A stretch of 31,455 bases of DNA from positions 1 to 31,455 of IMG/VR virus record IMGVR_UViG_3300047335_000061; one strand, given 5' to 3'. The DNA is from a virus. Shown here in pieces: positions 1 to 7,982 of the stretch (position 1 is the stretch's first letter; each line of letters begins with the position of its first letter). Made by a program: the position numbers and the translations under genes. The notes under the pieces were generated by a model that was not told the origin of the DNA, ran no database searches, and saw only the letters and a list, made by a program, of their open reading frames with translations.

Positions 1-59
1 CCGCCGGTATTGCCGGTGAGCTGGGCCATCTGGGTAGAAAACAACGTAGCGATACTCAT
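1..59 (-). CDS. Partial structural gene downstream of capsid (5' end only)
   Basis: Only the first 19 codons (MSIATLFSTQMAQLTGNTG) lie in the window; the rest is beyond the left edge. The ATG at 59-57 is preceded by AAGGGG at 73-68 with an 8-nt spacer, a good ribosome binding site. It follows the capsid gene on the same strand, so a head-completion or tail adaptor protein is likely by position, but the visible residues do not identify a family. The Shine-Dalgarno sequence is inside a small hairpin (62-82). Confidence 0.6.
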   Translation of the reverse strand, partial: MSIATLFSTQMAQLTGNTG

Positions 60-61
60 GG

Positions 62-82
62 AAAAAACCCCTTATGCAGGGG
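62..82 (-). terminator. Hairpin with T-run covering the RBS of the left-edge gene
   Basis: On the minus strand CCCCT-loop-AGGGG is followed by six T residues, which looks like a short intrinsic terminator or attenuator between the capsid gene and the next gene. The 3' arm doubles as that gene's Shine-Dalgarno sequence. The stem is only 5 bp, so termination is likely partial at best. Confidence 0.4.
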
Positions 83-84
83 AG

Positions 85-99
85 GCGAACGCCGTTCGC
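85..99. promoter_or_regulatory. 15-bp palindrome GCGAACGCCGTTCGC (copy 1)
   Basis: A perfect inverted repeat, GCGAAC-GCC-GTTCGC, lies between the capsid stop (125) and the next start (59). The same 15 bases recur at 16128 and 25894, and a variant with a different centre at 23765. All four are close to gene starts. Function is inferred: regulator binding site or RNA hairpin. Confidence 0.6.
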
Positions 100-124
100 C
101 CCCGATTTCAGGAAGACGACGGCG

Positions 125-1042
125 TTACAGGCACTTGATCTCGACGAGTTTTGCCTCTTCCAGTCGGCTCGCCCCCACGGCCATATCCGCATAGACATAC
201 CAGGCGAATCGCTTATCCGGCCGCGGGCTGATCTGGCCGCCGATATCCTTGGCGATGCCGAGCCCCAAAGCCGATTTGCGATAGGCCGGCACGCGCGTGT
301 AGCCGCTCCCATCGAGCTGCAGGCGCTCCGAATGGATGAACTTGAAGCCCATGAAGGTATCGATTTTGCCGTCATAAAGCGCGCGCACCGTGTTGTAATC
401 CGCGCTCGTGACTTCGGTCGTGGCCAGCAAATTGCCCTTTTGCTTGGCGGCAACCACGATGTAGCGCTCTTCCATCTCATCGCCTTCCGCCGCATCCAGA
501 GCGACCGAGGCAGAGATCAATTTGCTCACCGTCAGGCCCACGTTGCCGGAGCCGTTGCCATAGGTCCAATCATTCACCGCCACCACGGTGCCGGCCGGCG
601 CCGTCGGCTGGCTTTCCGAGTTCCCGTTCGGCCAGGTCACCGCCGTGCTGCCGGAATGCCCGGTATACGCCGTCGCCCACATGCAGCCGATGATCTCGTC
701 ATCCTTGCCGCGCTCGAGCGCCGCTGCACCGGTCATGCTATAACTGCTGGCCGGATCGATCAGCAGCCGCACCTTGTCCAGCTTGTCGATCAGATCGCCC
801 CAATCATAGTCATAGGGTGCGATGCGCCGGCGCAGCGATTGCGTGTTCATGATCGGGCTGTCGCTGTGCCGCGCAATCACCTTGCGCGCGGCGCTCGGCG
901 CCATCTGCTCCATATAGGCGCTCTCGCCGGTGATGTCGTCCGTCAGCACCGTGGGCGACAGCCGTGCATAGCGCTGCTGCGCCAGCATGGAAACATTGCC
1001 GGTGAACTGCTGAACAAACGCGTCGGTAATGGTAAAGGACAT
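125..1042 (-). CDS. Major capsid protein
   Basis: A 305-residue protein that should form the icosahedral shell. It begins MSFTITDAFVQQF and has the layout of podoviral major capsid proteins of about 300-330 residues, with an N-terminal arm (YARLSPTV) followed by a mixed alpha/beta core. Identification rests on size, overall sequence character and position after the portal and scaffold-like genes on the same strand. The ATG at 1042 is preceded by GGAG on the minus strand, about 9 nt upstream. A 170-bp gap to the scaffold-like gene separates it from the tightly overlapping upstream genes, so it may have its own promoter for high expression, although I see no convincing consensus there. It is unlikely to be anything but a virion protein. 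Confidence 0.8.
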   Translation of the reverse strand: MSFTITDAFVQQFTGNVSMLAQQRYARLSPTVLTDDITGESAYMEQMAPSAARKVIARHSDSPIMNTQSLRRRIAPYDYDWGDLIDKLDKVRLLIDPASSYSMTGAAALERGKDDEIIGCMWATAYTGHSGSTAVTWPNGNSESQPTAPAGTVVAVNDWTYGNGSGNVGLTVSKLISASVALDAAEGDEMEERYIVVAAKQKGNLLATTEVTSADYNTVRALYDGKIDTFMGFKFIHSERLQLDGSGYTRVPAYRKSALGLGIAKDIGGQISPRPDKRFAWYVYADMAVGASRLEEAKLVEIKCL

Positions 1043-1212
1043 GGGGGAACTCCGCCAAAAAGGTTCAAGATTTGACGGCTGAGCTCCCCAATTCCGCGCA
1101 GCGAATGCGCCCTACTGGACCCGTGCCTGGAGGTCTGCGGCCCCCCTGATCACCGCTGCTTTTGGCCGGACCCTTTCGAGCTCCCCGGCCGCCAGCAGAT
1201 GCACGCGTAAAA

Positions 1213-2178
1213 TCAGGCTTTCGCCGGTTCCGGATAGGCCTGCTGATGTAAAGCCGCCATCTTCGCCACGGCCTCCTTGTGGCCGGCATGGGACTTATCG
1301 AGATAGGCGGCCGAAAAAGCCTTATCGGCCCGCAACGCATTGATCTGCTGCCGCGCCTCCGTGGGCGAACTGATCTGCTCGCCGCCGCCGCCGCCTTTGC
1401 CGATCAGGCCATCCTCCGAGAGGGCCATGCCCATCTTGTGGAACACTTTGATCAGCGCCGGATTATTGCCGATGCCGGATTTTTCCAGCTCGGCCCGCAC
1501 CTCGTCGTTGCCGTAATGGGCCAGCGCCTTTTTCGCGAGATCGAGGTTTTGAGGATAAGCGGCGCCCCATTCGCTTTTCAGCGAGGTTGTGGCCGCTTCT
1601 TCCGCTTGCGCGGTCTGCGCCTGTAACGCGCCGCGCGCCTGCGCCGCTTCGCCGTTCCACCAGGCGTAAAGTTCGTTTGCCTGTTTCGTCGACAGACCAA
1701 GCTTATGCGCCGTGTTGGCGAAATTTTCCTGCAGCTTCTCGTCGACCGTAACACCTTCCGGCGGCTTGAAGCCGTATTCTTTCGGCTCGGCCGGCCGCCC
1801 AAGCTTGGCATACATTTCCGTCCAGGCCGCATCGTCGCCATCGGCCGGCAGCGCCACGATGCGGCCTTTGTCCAGCCCGACCATCTTCGCCGCATTTGCA
1901 TAGCTGCGCGCCAGGCCATCAAGATCCTTGATGTCCTTGAACACCGCCATTTCCTTCAGATCGGCCGGCAGGCTATCCGCGAAGGAAATCTGCGGAGCGG
2001 CAGGCGCTCCACCAGCCGCCGCTCCGCCCGCGCCAGCCGACTCCGCTGCGCCCGGCGCAGCTCCTGCCCCTGCTGCCGCTCCGCCAGCAGCAGGGGCGGC
2101 CGCTGCTCCGCCTCCGCCGCCGGCAGACCCATCTGGCGCCATCACAATCGCCAGAAACCAATGTTTGAAAATCCGCAT
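1213..2178 (-). CDS. Scaffold-like capsid assembly protein
   Basis: A 321-residue protein with a low-complexity Ala/Gly/Pro N-terminal segment (about residues 13-65), a central region (KDLDGLARSYANAAKMVG, EYGFKPPEG) and a charged helical C-terminal half. The YANAAKMVG and EPKEYGF motifs are frequent in phage proteins encoded directly before the capsid gene and annotated as scaffold or assembly proteins. It would help procapsid assembly and probably leaves the mature head. The chosen ATG at 2178 has a GGGAG ribosome site 7 nt away and overlaps the previous stop (TGATG); a GTG one codon earlier and the ATG at 2142 are alternatives. Confidence 0.7.
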   Translation of the reverse strand: MRIFKHWFLAIVMAPDGSAGGGGGAAAAPAAGGAAAGAGAAPGAAESAGAGGAAAGGAPAAPQISFADSLPADLKEMAVFKDIKDLDGLARSYANAAKMVGLDKGRIVALPADGDDAAWTEMYAKLGRPAEPKEYGFKPPEGVTVDEKLQENFANTAHKLGLSTKQANELYAWWNGEAAQARGALQAQTAQAEEAATTSLKSEWGAAYPQNLDLAKKALAHYGNDEVRAELEKSGIGNNPALIKVFHKMGMALSEDGLIGKGGGGGEQISSPTEARQQINALRADKAFSAAYLDKSHAGHKEAVAKMAALHQQAYPEPAKA

Positions 2179-2519
2179 CACGGGTCTCCCGGAAGATCGA
2201 TGTCAGGCTGGTCCGATCCGGCATCCGGCGTGATCGGCTGATAGATCGGCTCGTTGCGCGCGAGCGCCAACTGCATCAGATCGCCTTCCGTCCAGCGCAG
2301 CCGCTCGAGGATTGTCAGCGCCATGCTGCGCCGCCCCTCATTGAACGATGTCTGATGCGGATCTTCGGCCTGATACGAAACGCTCAGGATGCCGCCCTCG
2401 CGCAGCAGATCCAGCAGCACGATCTCGCCGGCGGGCGAATGCACGAAGGTTTGCGCATAGGCGTGCAGCAGCATCGCGCGCTTCTTTTCGAGATCGGCGT
2501 TTTCCGGCAGGTCGCTCAT
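2178..2519 (-). CDS. Bbp19-like phage structural-module protein
   Basis: A 113-residue soluble protein. The segment from FVHSPAGEIVLLDLL through EGRRSMALTILERL, with an aromatic residue, a G-x-x-VL-x-DL motif and an EGRR motif before a C-terminal helix, resembles the Bbp19 family first named from Bordetella phage BPP-1. Its function is unknown to me; members sit among head genes. The ATG overlaps the previous stop as ATGA, indicating translational coupling in the head operon. The C-terminal tail is acidic and proline-rich. Confidence 0.65.
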   Translation of the reverse strand: MSDLPENADLEKKRAMLLHAYAQTFVHSPAGEIVLLDLLREGGILSVSYQAEDPHQTSFNEGRRSMALTILERLRWTEGDLMQLALARNEPIYQPITPDAGSDQPDIDLPGDP

Positions 2520-2851
2520 GCGTGCTGCCTCACCAGCTTGCCGATATCGATTTTCGACATCCATGCCCGATATTCCGGCGTGGTGATCAGCACGTGCTCG
2601 ATGAACGCCGCGTCGAAATCGCATTTGAAATCGAGCGGCCGCGCCCGCTTGGCGCTCGCCTCGAAATCGCGCCGTATGCTCGCTGTCAGCAGATCGGCCA
2701 CTTTCACCTCACTGCGATGCAGCTCGCAGTAATGCAGCGTGGTCATCATTTTCAGCGCACGGTGCCCCGGCTCCAGCCAGGTCCGGCTCGGCACCACCAA
2801 ACGCGGCCCGCGCGTCGGCTCGTTTTTGCAGCCGATGTGATCGCAGATCAT
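2516..2851 (-). CDS. Small Cys/His protein of the head operon
   Basis: A 111-residue protein starting MICDHIGCKNEPTRG. Cys and His residues at the N-terminus (C-x4-C) and in the middle (HYCELH) could form a zinc knuckle. The rest is mixed helix/strand with no family I recognise. ATGA overlaps join it to both neighbours. Cys-rich small proteins next to portal genes are common in phages, but no role can be assigned. Confidence 0.6.
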   Translation of the reverse strand: MICDHIGCKNEPTRGPRLVVPSRTWLEPGHRALKMMTTLHYCELHRSEVKVADLLTASIRRDFEASAKRARPLDFKCDFDAAFIEHVLITTPEYRAWMSKIDIGKLVRQHA

Positions 2852-3132
2852 GCGCGCCTCCGCGCAGGGACGGCCTTGCGAAGTGCCGGGGCGCAGCCGT
2901 CGCAACACGGAAGCCCGGCAACAACCGTTGTCGCCGCACACGCCGTGCAGCTCCTGCAGTACTCGGCCTGGGCCGAGGCGCGGCTCGCATGGAAATTGGC
3001 GCGAATGGCGTTCGCACGCCGCCGCGCCGTTTCCTCGAGGTCCTCGCGCGCGATCGCCCCTTTCGCGAAGTCGCGCAGCGCCGGCCCCAGCACGCCACGC
3101 ACGGCCGCGTCCAGGCGCGCCTGCGGGGTCAT
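2848..3132 (-). CDS. Small Cys-rich protein downstream of portal
   Basis: A 94-residue protein. The N-terminal half is helical and charged (RREDLEETARRRANAIRANF-like composition). The C-terminal half has Cys pairs (YCRSCTAC, LPCCDGCAP) arranged like a four-cysteine zinc ribbon, ending in a basic tail. Its ATG overlaps the portal stop codon (ATGA). Function unknown; a DNA- or protein-binding accessory head factor is conceivable. Confidence 0.6.
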   Translation of the reverse strand: MTPQARLDAAVRGVLGPALRDFAKGAIAREDLEETARRRANAIRANFHASRASAQAEYCRSCTACAATTVVAGLPCCDGCAPALRKAVPARRRA

Positions 3133-4859
3133 GCCGCGGCCGCCTGGCTGGGCGGCCCGTAGCCTGCCCCAGCGGCGCCCTGGGCGGCGCCCTGGGCCTG
3201 CATGCTCGCCAGATTTGAAAGCGCCCCGGTGCCGTCTTTCGCGCCCTTGGTGGCCGCCAGCAGGGCCTGCTGTTCCTGCTGCTGCTTCGCCGCGTCCGCC
3301 TGCGCCTGGCGATACGCCGCCATCTCGTCGGGCGATTTCAGCGCATCCGCCGGCGCGTTCAGATCGCGCGAGGTGCGGCGGATGATCCGTTCCGCGCTCA
3401 GCACGCTGCCGGCATCCGGGTCCACCTGCATCAGCCCCAGCGTCGTCTGCACCAGGCGTGACACGCTATCCAGCTCGCTGGATTTCTGCGCGATCGCCAG
3501 CGGAGATACATACTCCACATGCAGCGGCCGGCCATTGATCTTCGGCGGCGGCTGCGGGAACGGCGAGCCAGGCCCGAACTTCTTCAGCTTGCTCTGCCGC
3601 CACAGGATGTTGAAGGTGCGCTCGATCAGCGGCCCGGTGAATTCGCCCTGCATGCGCGCCACCATCGGGCTCGCCTGGCGCATCTTTTCCGCCCGCTGCT
3701 GCTGGGTGAACGTCGCCGTCACGCCCTTGCCGTCGCTCGCCGGGTCGGTCATGTCCGACGGCATGATGAACCAATCGACGTAGAACCCGCGAATGATCAT
3801 CTGCCGGGCGTCGTTCACCATCTCGCGGCCGAGGCCGATATCGCCTTTCGTCTCCAGCGGCTGGATGCGATCGGTCGGCCGCATCCCGGCGCGATAGAAA
3901 ATCCGCGCGCCGGGCTGCGTGCGCAGCGGCAGCATGAAGCCGTCATCGGGCAGCATCAGCGGCGGATCGACCACTTTCTGCGCGCCTTTCAGCACCGTCT
4001 TGACCATTTCGTTGAGCATCTTGATGTCGGGCAGCGCCCGCATGCCGGGCGAGCGGCCATAGATCTCGCCGGTCGATTTCATGAAGCGTGGCGCCATGAA
4101 CGGGAACTCGTCGAAGCCGCCTTCGGAGATCACCGCCGCATCGTCCTCGGACACATAGACGCTCTCGAACGCCTTGTGTTTGCTGTCCGCCCGTTGCGGG
4201 TCCCGCACGGCGCGCGGCTTGACCTGGTGCAGGAACCAGAACTTGCTGTCCGGCTTCTCGTCGAACGCCTTGGAAACCTTCTCGCCCGCAGCCGCCCCCC
4301 AGCGCTGCACCGCCTGCTTGGCGGTGAACTGAAACCGCCGCACCACGGTATCGACGCGATCCTCGTCATTTTCCGCGATCACGCATTCCTTCAGGTGCCG
4401 CGTGGAAAACTGGATCGAGCCGGAAGGCGTCTCCAGCACGCTCATCACCCCGGTGCCGATGCAGCCGAGGTCCTGATACAGCTCGTGGCTCTGCGCCGCG
4501 AAGGTGTGTTTGGTGCCGGAGAAAATGTCGTAGAGAATGTCCGACACGCCATCGAGCCACACGCGGCAATCGTAATCGGCGTTCACCGCGTCATCGTCGG
4601 CATGCAGACCGAACCATCGCACATCGGTGCTGGTCAGAAACCCATGCAGACCATTGGCGAATTGATCCAGCGCCCAGAGCGGCGTGCCATCATACACCCA
4701 GGTCATCAGCTTCTGGCCCGGCGTGCGCTCGACGATGTAGCTGGAGCGCTCCGGAAACATGTAGTTCGCGCATTGCTGCCAGTGGCTTTTCCAGGTCAGC
4801 CGGTCGCCGTCCAGATACTGCCAGCGCTTGATCACCTCGTTGGCTTTTTCGTCCGGCAT
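3129..4859 (-). CDS. Portal / head-to-tail connector protein (T7-like)
   Basis: A 576-residue protein matching the podoviral head-tail connector family in length and motifs: an N-terminal helix leading to WKSHWQQCANYMFPER, the conserved DGTPLWALDQFANGLHGFL region, a wing segment around TPSGSIQFSTRHL and the stem region LPDIKMLNEMVKTVLKGAQK. Twelve copies would form the vertex ring through which DNA is packaged and ejected. The C-terminus is Gln/Ala-rich (QAQADAAKQQQEQQA), common for connector C-terminal barrels. The ATG at 4859 lies 1 bp after the stop of the preceding gene. Confidence 0.9.
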   Translation of the reverse strand: MPDEKANEVIKRWQYLDGDRLTWKSHWQQCANYMFPERSSYIVERTPGQKLMTWVYDGTPLWALDQFANGLHGFLTSTDVRWFGLHADDDAVNADYDCRVWLDGVSDILYDIFSGTKHTFAAQSHELYQDLGCIGTGVMSVLETPSGSIQFSTRHLKECVIAENDEDRVDTVVRRFQFTAKQAVQRWGAAAGEKVSKAFDEKPDSKFWFLHQVKPRAVRDPQRADSKHKAFESVYVSEDDAAVISEGGFDEFPFMAPRFMKSTGEIYGRSPGMRALPDIKMLNEMVKTVLKGAQKVVDPPLMLPDDGFMLPLRTQPGARIFYRAGMRPTDRIQPLETKGDIGLGREMVNDARQMIIRGFYVDWFIMPSDMTDPASDGKGVTATFTQQQRAEKMRQASPMVARMQGEFTGPLIERTFNILWRQSKLKKFGPGSPFPQPPPKINGRPLHVEYVSPLAIAQKSSELDSVSRLVQTTLGLMQVDPDAGSVLSAERIIRRTSRDLNAPADALKSPDEMAAYRQAQADAAKQQQEQQALLAATKGAKDGTGALSNLASMQAQGAAQGAAGAGYGPPSQAAAA

Positions 4860-4860
4860 C

Positions 4861-5073
4861 TCAGCCGCCCAACAACGTGGTTTTTTGCGTATTCGGCGCC
4901 GTGGTCACGCCGGTGCCGCTCGTCAGCAGCGTCGAAGCGCGCCCCATCGCCTGCGCGTTCTGCGCTGCCTGTGCCTGCTGTGCCGCGAGCACGGAAGGGC
5001 TTGCCAGGGTCGGGATCGGCGGCGGCGCCGGCGGCGCGGCCGGCGCGGCGCCCCCACCAAACAATCCGCTCAT
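4861..5073 (-). CDS. Small Pro/Ala-rich protein upstream of portal
   Basis: A 70-residue protein starting MSGLFGGG, followed by an Ala/Pro stretch, an Ala/Gln helix and a GRASTLLTSGTG motif. Small proteins with this Phe-Gly-Gly start and an R-ASTLLTG-like motif are common beside podoviral portal genes; their function is unknown. It starts by ATGA-type overlap with the previous gene and ends 1 bp before the portal start. Confidence 0.65.
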   Translation of the reverse strand: MSGLFGGGAAPAAPPAPPPIPTLASPSVLAAQQAQAAQNAQAMGRASTLLTSGTGVTTAPNTQKTTLLGG

Positions 5074-5399
5074 GTGGCGCCGCTTTCCCACTGATTGTCG
5101 ATGCACCAGCCATCCGTCGCCGGGTTGCTATCGGCAAAGCGCGGCAGCCCGGTCGGGTAGGTCGGCAGCGTCACCGGAAACGCCACGGTCTCCGTTGGCA
5201 CATACGCCGCCGGTGTCGGCTCATTCGGCGGCTCGGTCTGCAGCGCCGCGATCACCTGCGGCGAGCTCAGCGCCTTGTAGCCATTCGCCGCATAGGCCAC
5301 GTACACGGCATCGAGGATTTCCCGCTGCAGGATAATCCCCGGCGCCAGCGTATCGAATACGCCGATCAGATCGTATTCCGGATCGGCGGCCGCACTCAC
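5070..5399 (-). CDS. Hypothetical protein in head operon
   Basis: A 109-residue acidic protein with many Pro, Tyr and Thr residues and a C-terminal WCIDNQWESGAT. No signal peptide or membrane segment. I choose GTG at 5399 because it forms a GTGA overlap with the upstream stop. Family not recognised. Confidence 0.55.
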   Translation of the reverse strand: MSAAADPEYDLIGVFDTLAPGIILQREILDAVYVAYAANGYKALSSPQVIAALQTEPPNEPTPAAYVPTETVAFPVTLPTYPTGLPRFADSNPATDGWCIDNQWESGAT

Positions 5400-5725
5400 G
5401 GCGTGCGCACCGAAGCGGTCACCGGCCCGGCCGCCGCCGGCGGCGGATCGACGGTGAGATAGGCTTGATTGACGCTATCGATCCCGGTCACCGTGTAGAA
5501 ACCGCGCGGCCCGGAGGTCGCAAACACCTCGATCGGATCGTTCACCGCAAACGCGGTGAAGGTGCCATTCGCGGCCGTCAGCCGGTTCGAACCGAAGGTG
5601 ATCGAGGCGGCGGTCACCAGCTTGCTCATGCCGATATCACGGGTCACCTGGCTGTTCGGCGCACCCTGCGCCACGCGCTCGTGCTGGCCGTTCACGCGCT
5701 GGCGCGTTCCATAGTTGGGCGGCAT
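5396..5725 (-). CDS. Hypothetical beta-rich protein in head operon
   Basis: A 109-residue protein starting MPPNYGTRQRVNGQHER. The middle and C-terminal parts alternate short hydrophobic strands with Gly/Asp turns (PIEVFATSGPRGFYTVTGID), suggesting a beta-sandwich, perhaps a virion decoration or adaptor protein. The start codon overlaps the previous stop (TGATG). Not assigned to a family. Confidence 0.6.
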   Translation of the reverse strand: MPPNYGTRQRVNGQHERVAQGAPNSQVTRDIGMSKLVTAASITFGSNRLTAANGTFTAFAVNDPIEVFATSGPRGFYTVTGIDSVNQAYLTVDPPPAAAGPVTASVRTP

Positions 5726-5928
5726 CAGCCGTTCTTTCCCTGATCGGCAGGATCGTCTTCCTGCACCCACTCCCCGCACCAATCGCCGGGCCTCTTCGCG
5801 ATGGTTTGCGGATAGCGTTCGCAAAACCCCGGCGGCTCGACCCCGCTGCGCGCGGCGACGACGCGATCCGCAATGTCTTTCGGATGCTTGTAGAAATCGC
5901 AGGTAGCGCAGCAGGGCTCGCCGGACAT
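5725..5928 (-). CDS. Small zinc-ribbon-like protein
   Basis: A 67-residue protein with Cys residues in CCATCDFYK, FCERYP and WCGEW, the spacing of a compact four-Cys zinc-binding fold with a CxxC first half. Small proteins of this look occur often in phage head operons. It starts at ATG 5928 and is followed by a TGATG coupling to the next gene. Role unknown. Confidence 0.65.
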   Translation of the reverse strand: MSGEPCCATCDFYKHPKDIADRVVAARSGVEPPGFCERYPQTIAKRPGDWCGEWVQEDDPADQGKNG

Positions 5929-5931
5929 GGC

Positions 5932-6168
5932 CTAGCCCTTGACGTCGAAATGCTCGGCCGGCACCGCATCGATCCAGGTCGGTTGCCGGTTCGGCGGGAA
6001 AATCAGGATCGAAGCGGTCCCGTCCTCGTTCAACCCGCCGACCATGCCGGCAAATTCGCGCTGGCTGGGATGATGGATCGAGCCGAGAATTTCGTTGCCG
6101 TCGCGAACGGTTTTCGTTTCGTGATGCTCAGGGGTCTTGTAGTGCACGCGATCGCCGATGGCGGGCAT
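5932..6168 (-). CDS. Hypothetical small protein, first gene of the head operon
   Basis: A 78-residue protein (MPAIGDRVHYKTPEHHETK...) with an SH3-like alternation of short strands. GGAG lies 8 nt before the ATG. It is the first gene after a gene-free stretch (6169-6238) bearing a perfect palindrome, so it probably begins a transcription unit. Family not recognised. Confidence 0.6.
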   Translation of the reverse strand: MPAIGDRVHYKTPEHHETKTVRDGNEILGSIHHPSQREFAGMVGGLNEDGTASILIFPPNRQPTWIDAVPAEHFDVKG

Positions 6169-6231
6169 GGAAACATCTCCGGTTTGAACCGGGGAAGCCT
6201 TGCAGATTACACGAGTCCGTGTGAAGCCCCT

Positions 6232-6251
6232 AAAGTGTCTATAGACACTTT
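6232..6251. promoter_or_regulatory. Perfect 20-bp palindrome AAAGTGTCTATAGACACTTT
   Basis: Ten bases followed immediately by their reverse complement, covering the TAG stop of the 6239-6463 gene and lying 64 bp upstream of the next minus-strand start (6168). It lacks a loop of its own, so a dimeric protein binding site fits as well as a bidirectional terminator (the plus strand continues TTTTG). Downstream on the minus strand TGTAAT near 6210 could be a -10 element. Confidence 0.5.
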
Positions 6252-6463
6252 TGTGGTTTCGCCTTTCCAGATAAGGGACATTCGCGAATTTTTGCGGTCA
6301 GCCGTCCCCTTTTGTCCAGTTTTCCGAGCTGGTTTAGCCGCGCCCGACACAGCCCAAACTCGTGCACCAGGTCCTTCCACAGCACACCCTTGCGGCGCGC
6401 GGCGCGCACCGCCGCGCCGATCGCCGCCAGATCAGCGATCGCGCGGTTGCTACTGGCCGACAT
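6239..6463 (-). CDS. Small HTH-like protein after large terminase
   Basis: A 74-residue basic protein starting MSASSNRAIADLAAIG. The segment GVLWKDLVHEFGLCRARLNQLGK could form a helix-turn-helix, suggesting a DNA-binding protein. Its start lies inside the last codons of the large terminase gene (14-bp overlap). A role in late regulation or packaging is possible but unsupported. Confidence 0.5.
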   Translation of the reverse strand: MSASSNRAIADLAAIGAAVRAARRKGVLWKDLVHEFGLCRARLNQLGKLDKRGRLTAKIRECPLSGKAKPQKCL

Positions 6464-7982
6464 TGAAGGGGTCCCAATCGCTTTCGTGCCGCATCCCACG
6501 CAGCGCCTGAAAGCCGCTCCGCTCGCGCCTGCCGCGGATCGCCAGATCCTCGCCGCCGGCCGAGAGCAGATACTGGTTTGCATCGTGATCGTGCGAATAT
6601 TCGTTTTTGTCGACTTCGTCGGTGAACTTTTCCTCACCCCCGCTGCGCACCTTCCGAAACCGATAGCCCGCATTGAAACCTTCCCGCAGATGCGCGCAGG
6701 TCGGGCTGAGCAGATAGCCCGGCTGCCCGTCTATCAGCCGCGTCAGCGGCGTCCGCACCGCCTCCTGCCGCGCTGTTGGATTATTCGTCGGCGCCGCATC
6801 GACGCGGATGCCGGCCTCCGCGCTGACGATTTCCGTCCAATCCTGCTCGCCGGCCACGCGATCGGCGCCATACACGGCCGAAGGGTCCGCCCAGGCCCTG
6901 ATCGAGCCGTGCCGAGAATACCGTTCGCCTTCCTCCGGATCGCTGCCGCGATACGGCGCCGGCGAGGTGACGCCGAATTCCGGATACTTGTCCTGCAGCA
7001 GTTTCGCGAGCATCTGGCCGAACCGGCGCGGTCCGGTGTTCTGCTCTCCGAGCAGCTCGTCCAGGATGCGCCACTGGCCATTCGGCATCCGCTGCCCGAT
7101 CACCGCCGCCGGGTTGCCGCCGGCATCGAGCCCGATCAGCAGCGGCAGCCCTTCGACCGCCTTCAGCTCGCTGTCCGCGACATGCAGCGCGTCATTGAAT
7201 TCCGGATAGACCGGCTTGCCCGCCCGGCTGACGCCAGGCTTGTTGCGGATGAACTTGTCGATATACCACTCGGGCTGCCCCGCCATTTGCCGGACGTAAT
7301 AATTTTTCGGCAAATTGACCAGGTTCTCCGCATCCGGCGAAAGGCCCGAGGGCTGCCGGAAAAACTTCCATCCGGGCGGCAGCTTGGGCACATACCATGT
7401 TTTGTAACAATGGTTGCCGAGGCTCGGCGCGTTGAAATCCTCGATGATGCCGAACCAGGTCGGGCCGCCTTCATCCATGCCAGGGTAGCGCCCGGCACGC
7501 CCTTGCGCGATGCTTCGAACATCCTGCGCCAGCGTGTCGTTTTCATTCAGGTAGAAGGCGGTCGGCTCATACCCCTTGAGCACGTCTTCCGCGGCGTTTT
7601 CGCCTATCGCCAGGAATTCCACTTTCAGGTCGACGATGCTCCGATCCGGCAGGCCGAACTGCAGCTCATGCAGCGCCGGCGCGTCTCGGCTCCCGACCCA
7701 GCGGCCGACATCTTCCGGGAATTGTTTGTGCCAGCTCGGGATCGTCGTCTTCCAGAGCTGCCGATAGGTGTCACGCACCACGCAAATCTTGAACTTCCGC
7801 AGCCCGTCTTTCCACGATTGCTGCTGATCCATCGCCGTGCGCACCATCCGCATCAGGCACGTTGTCGTCTTCCCGCCCCCGATCGGCCCGTTGATCGCTG
7901 CCACCTCCGACCGATCGACGAAGAACGCCTTCCCGACCGGACCCGAGGGCGCGTAGCGAATGGCGTTCGCGGGAATGATCAC
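6450..7982 (-). CDS. terL: Terminase large subunit (packaging ATPase-nuclease)
   Basis: A 510-residue protein that pumps DNA into the prohead and cuts it. The Walker A motif GPIGGGKT is at residues 32-39, a Walker B-like TAFYLNEND at about 141-149, and the C-terminal RNase H-fold nuclease starts near PVYPEF (about 258-262) with the catalytic-type aspartate in IGLDAGG (D286). Length fits the family. The GTG start at 7982 overlaps the previous stop as GTGA. A one-mismatch copy of the GCGAAC-N3-GTTCGC palindrome lies 12 nt into the gene (7956-7970). Next to the putative small subunit it forms the packaging module. Confidence 0.9.
   Translation of the reverse strand: MIIPANAIRYAPSGPVGKAFFVDRSEVAAINGPIGGGKTTTCLMRMVRTAMDQQQSWKDGLRKFKICVVRDTYRQLWKTTIPSWHKQFPEDVGRWVGSRDAPALHELQFGLPDRSIVDLKVEFLAIGENAAEDVLKGYEPTAFYLNENDTLAQDVRSIAQGRAGRYPGMDEGGPTWFGIIEDFNAPSLGNHCYKTWYVPKLPPGWKFFRQPSGLSPDAENLVNLPKNYYVRQMAGQPEWYIDKFIRNKPGVSRAGKPVYPEFNDALHVADSELKAVEGLPLLIGLDAGGNPAAVIGQRMPNGQWRILDELLGEQNTGPRRFGQMLAKLLQDKYPEFGVTSPAPYRGSDPEEGERYSRHGSIRAWADPSAVYGADRVAGEQDWTEIVSAEAGIRVDAAPTNNPTARQEAVRTPLTRLIDGQPGYLLSPTCAHLREGFNAGYRFRKVRSGGEEKFTDEVDKNEYSHDHDANQYLLSAGGEDLAIRGRRERSGFQALRGMRHESDWDPFNVGQ

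Noticed and set aside
85-99. LexA (SOS) box
   Set aside because: The half-site GAAC/GTTC is shared with LexA sites, but alphaproteobacterial LexA uses direct GTTC repeats with a 7-bp gap and Gram-positive LexA uses inverted repeats with a 4-bp gap. The 3-bp inverted spacing here fits neither.
1043-1212. A small gene between scaffold-like and capsid genes
   Set aside because: The open minus-strand frame here overlaps the scaffold-like gene, is Arg/Pro-rich and has no ribosome site. Only a 9-bp direct repeat GAGCTCCCC (1081 and 1178) is visible.
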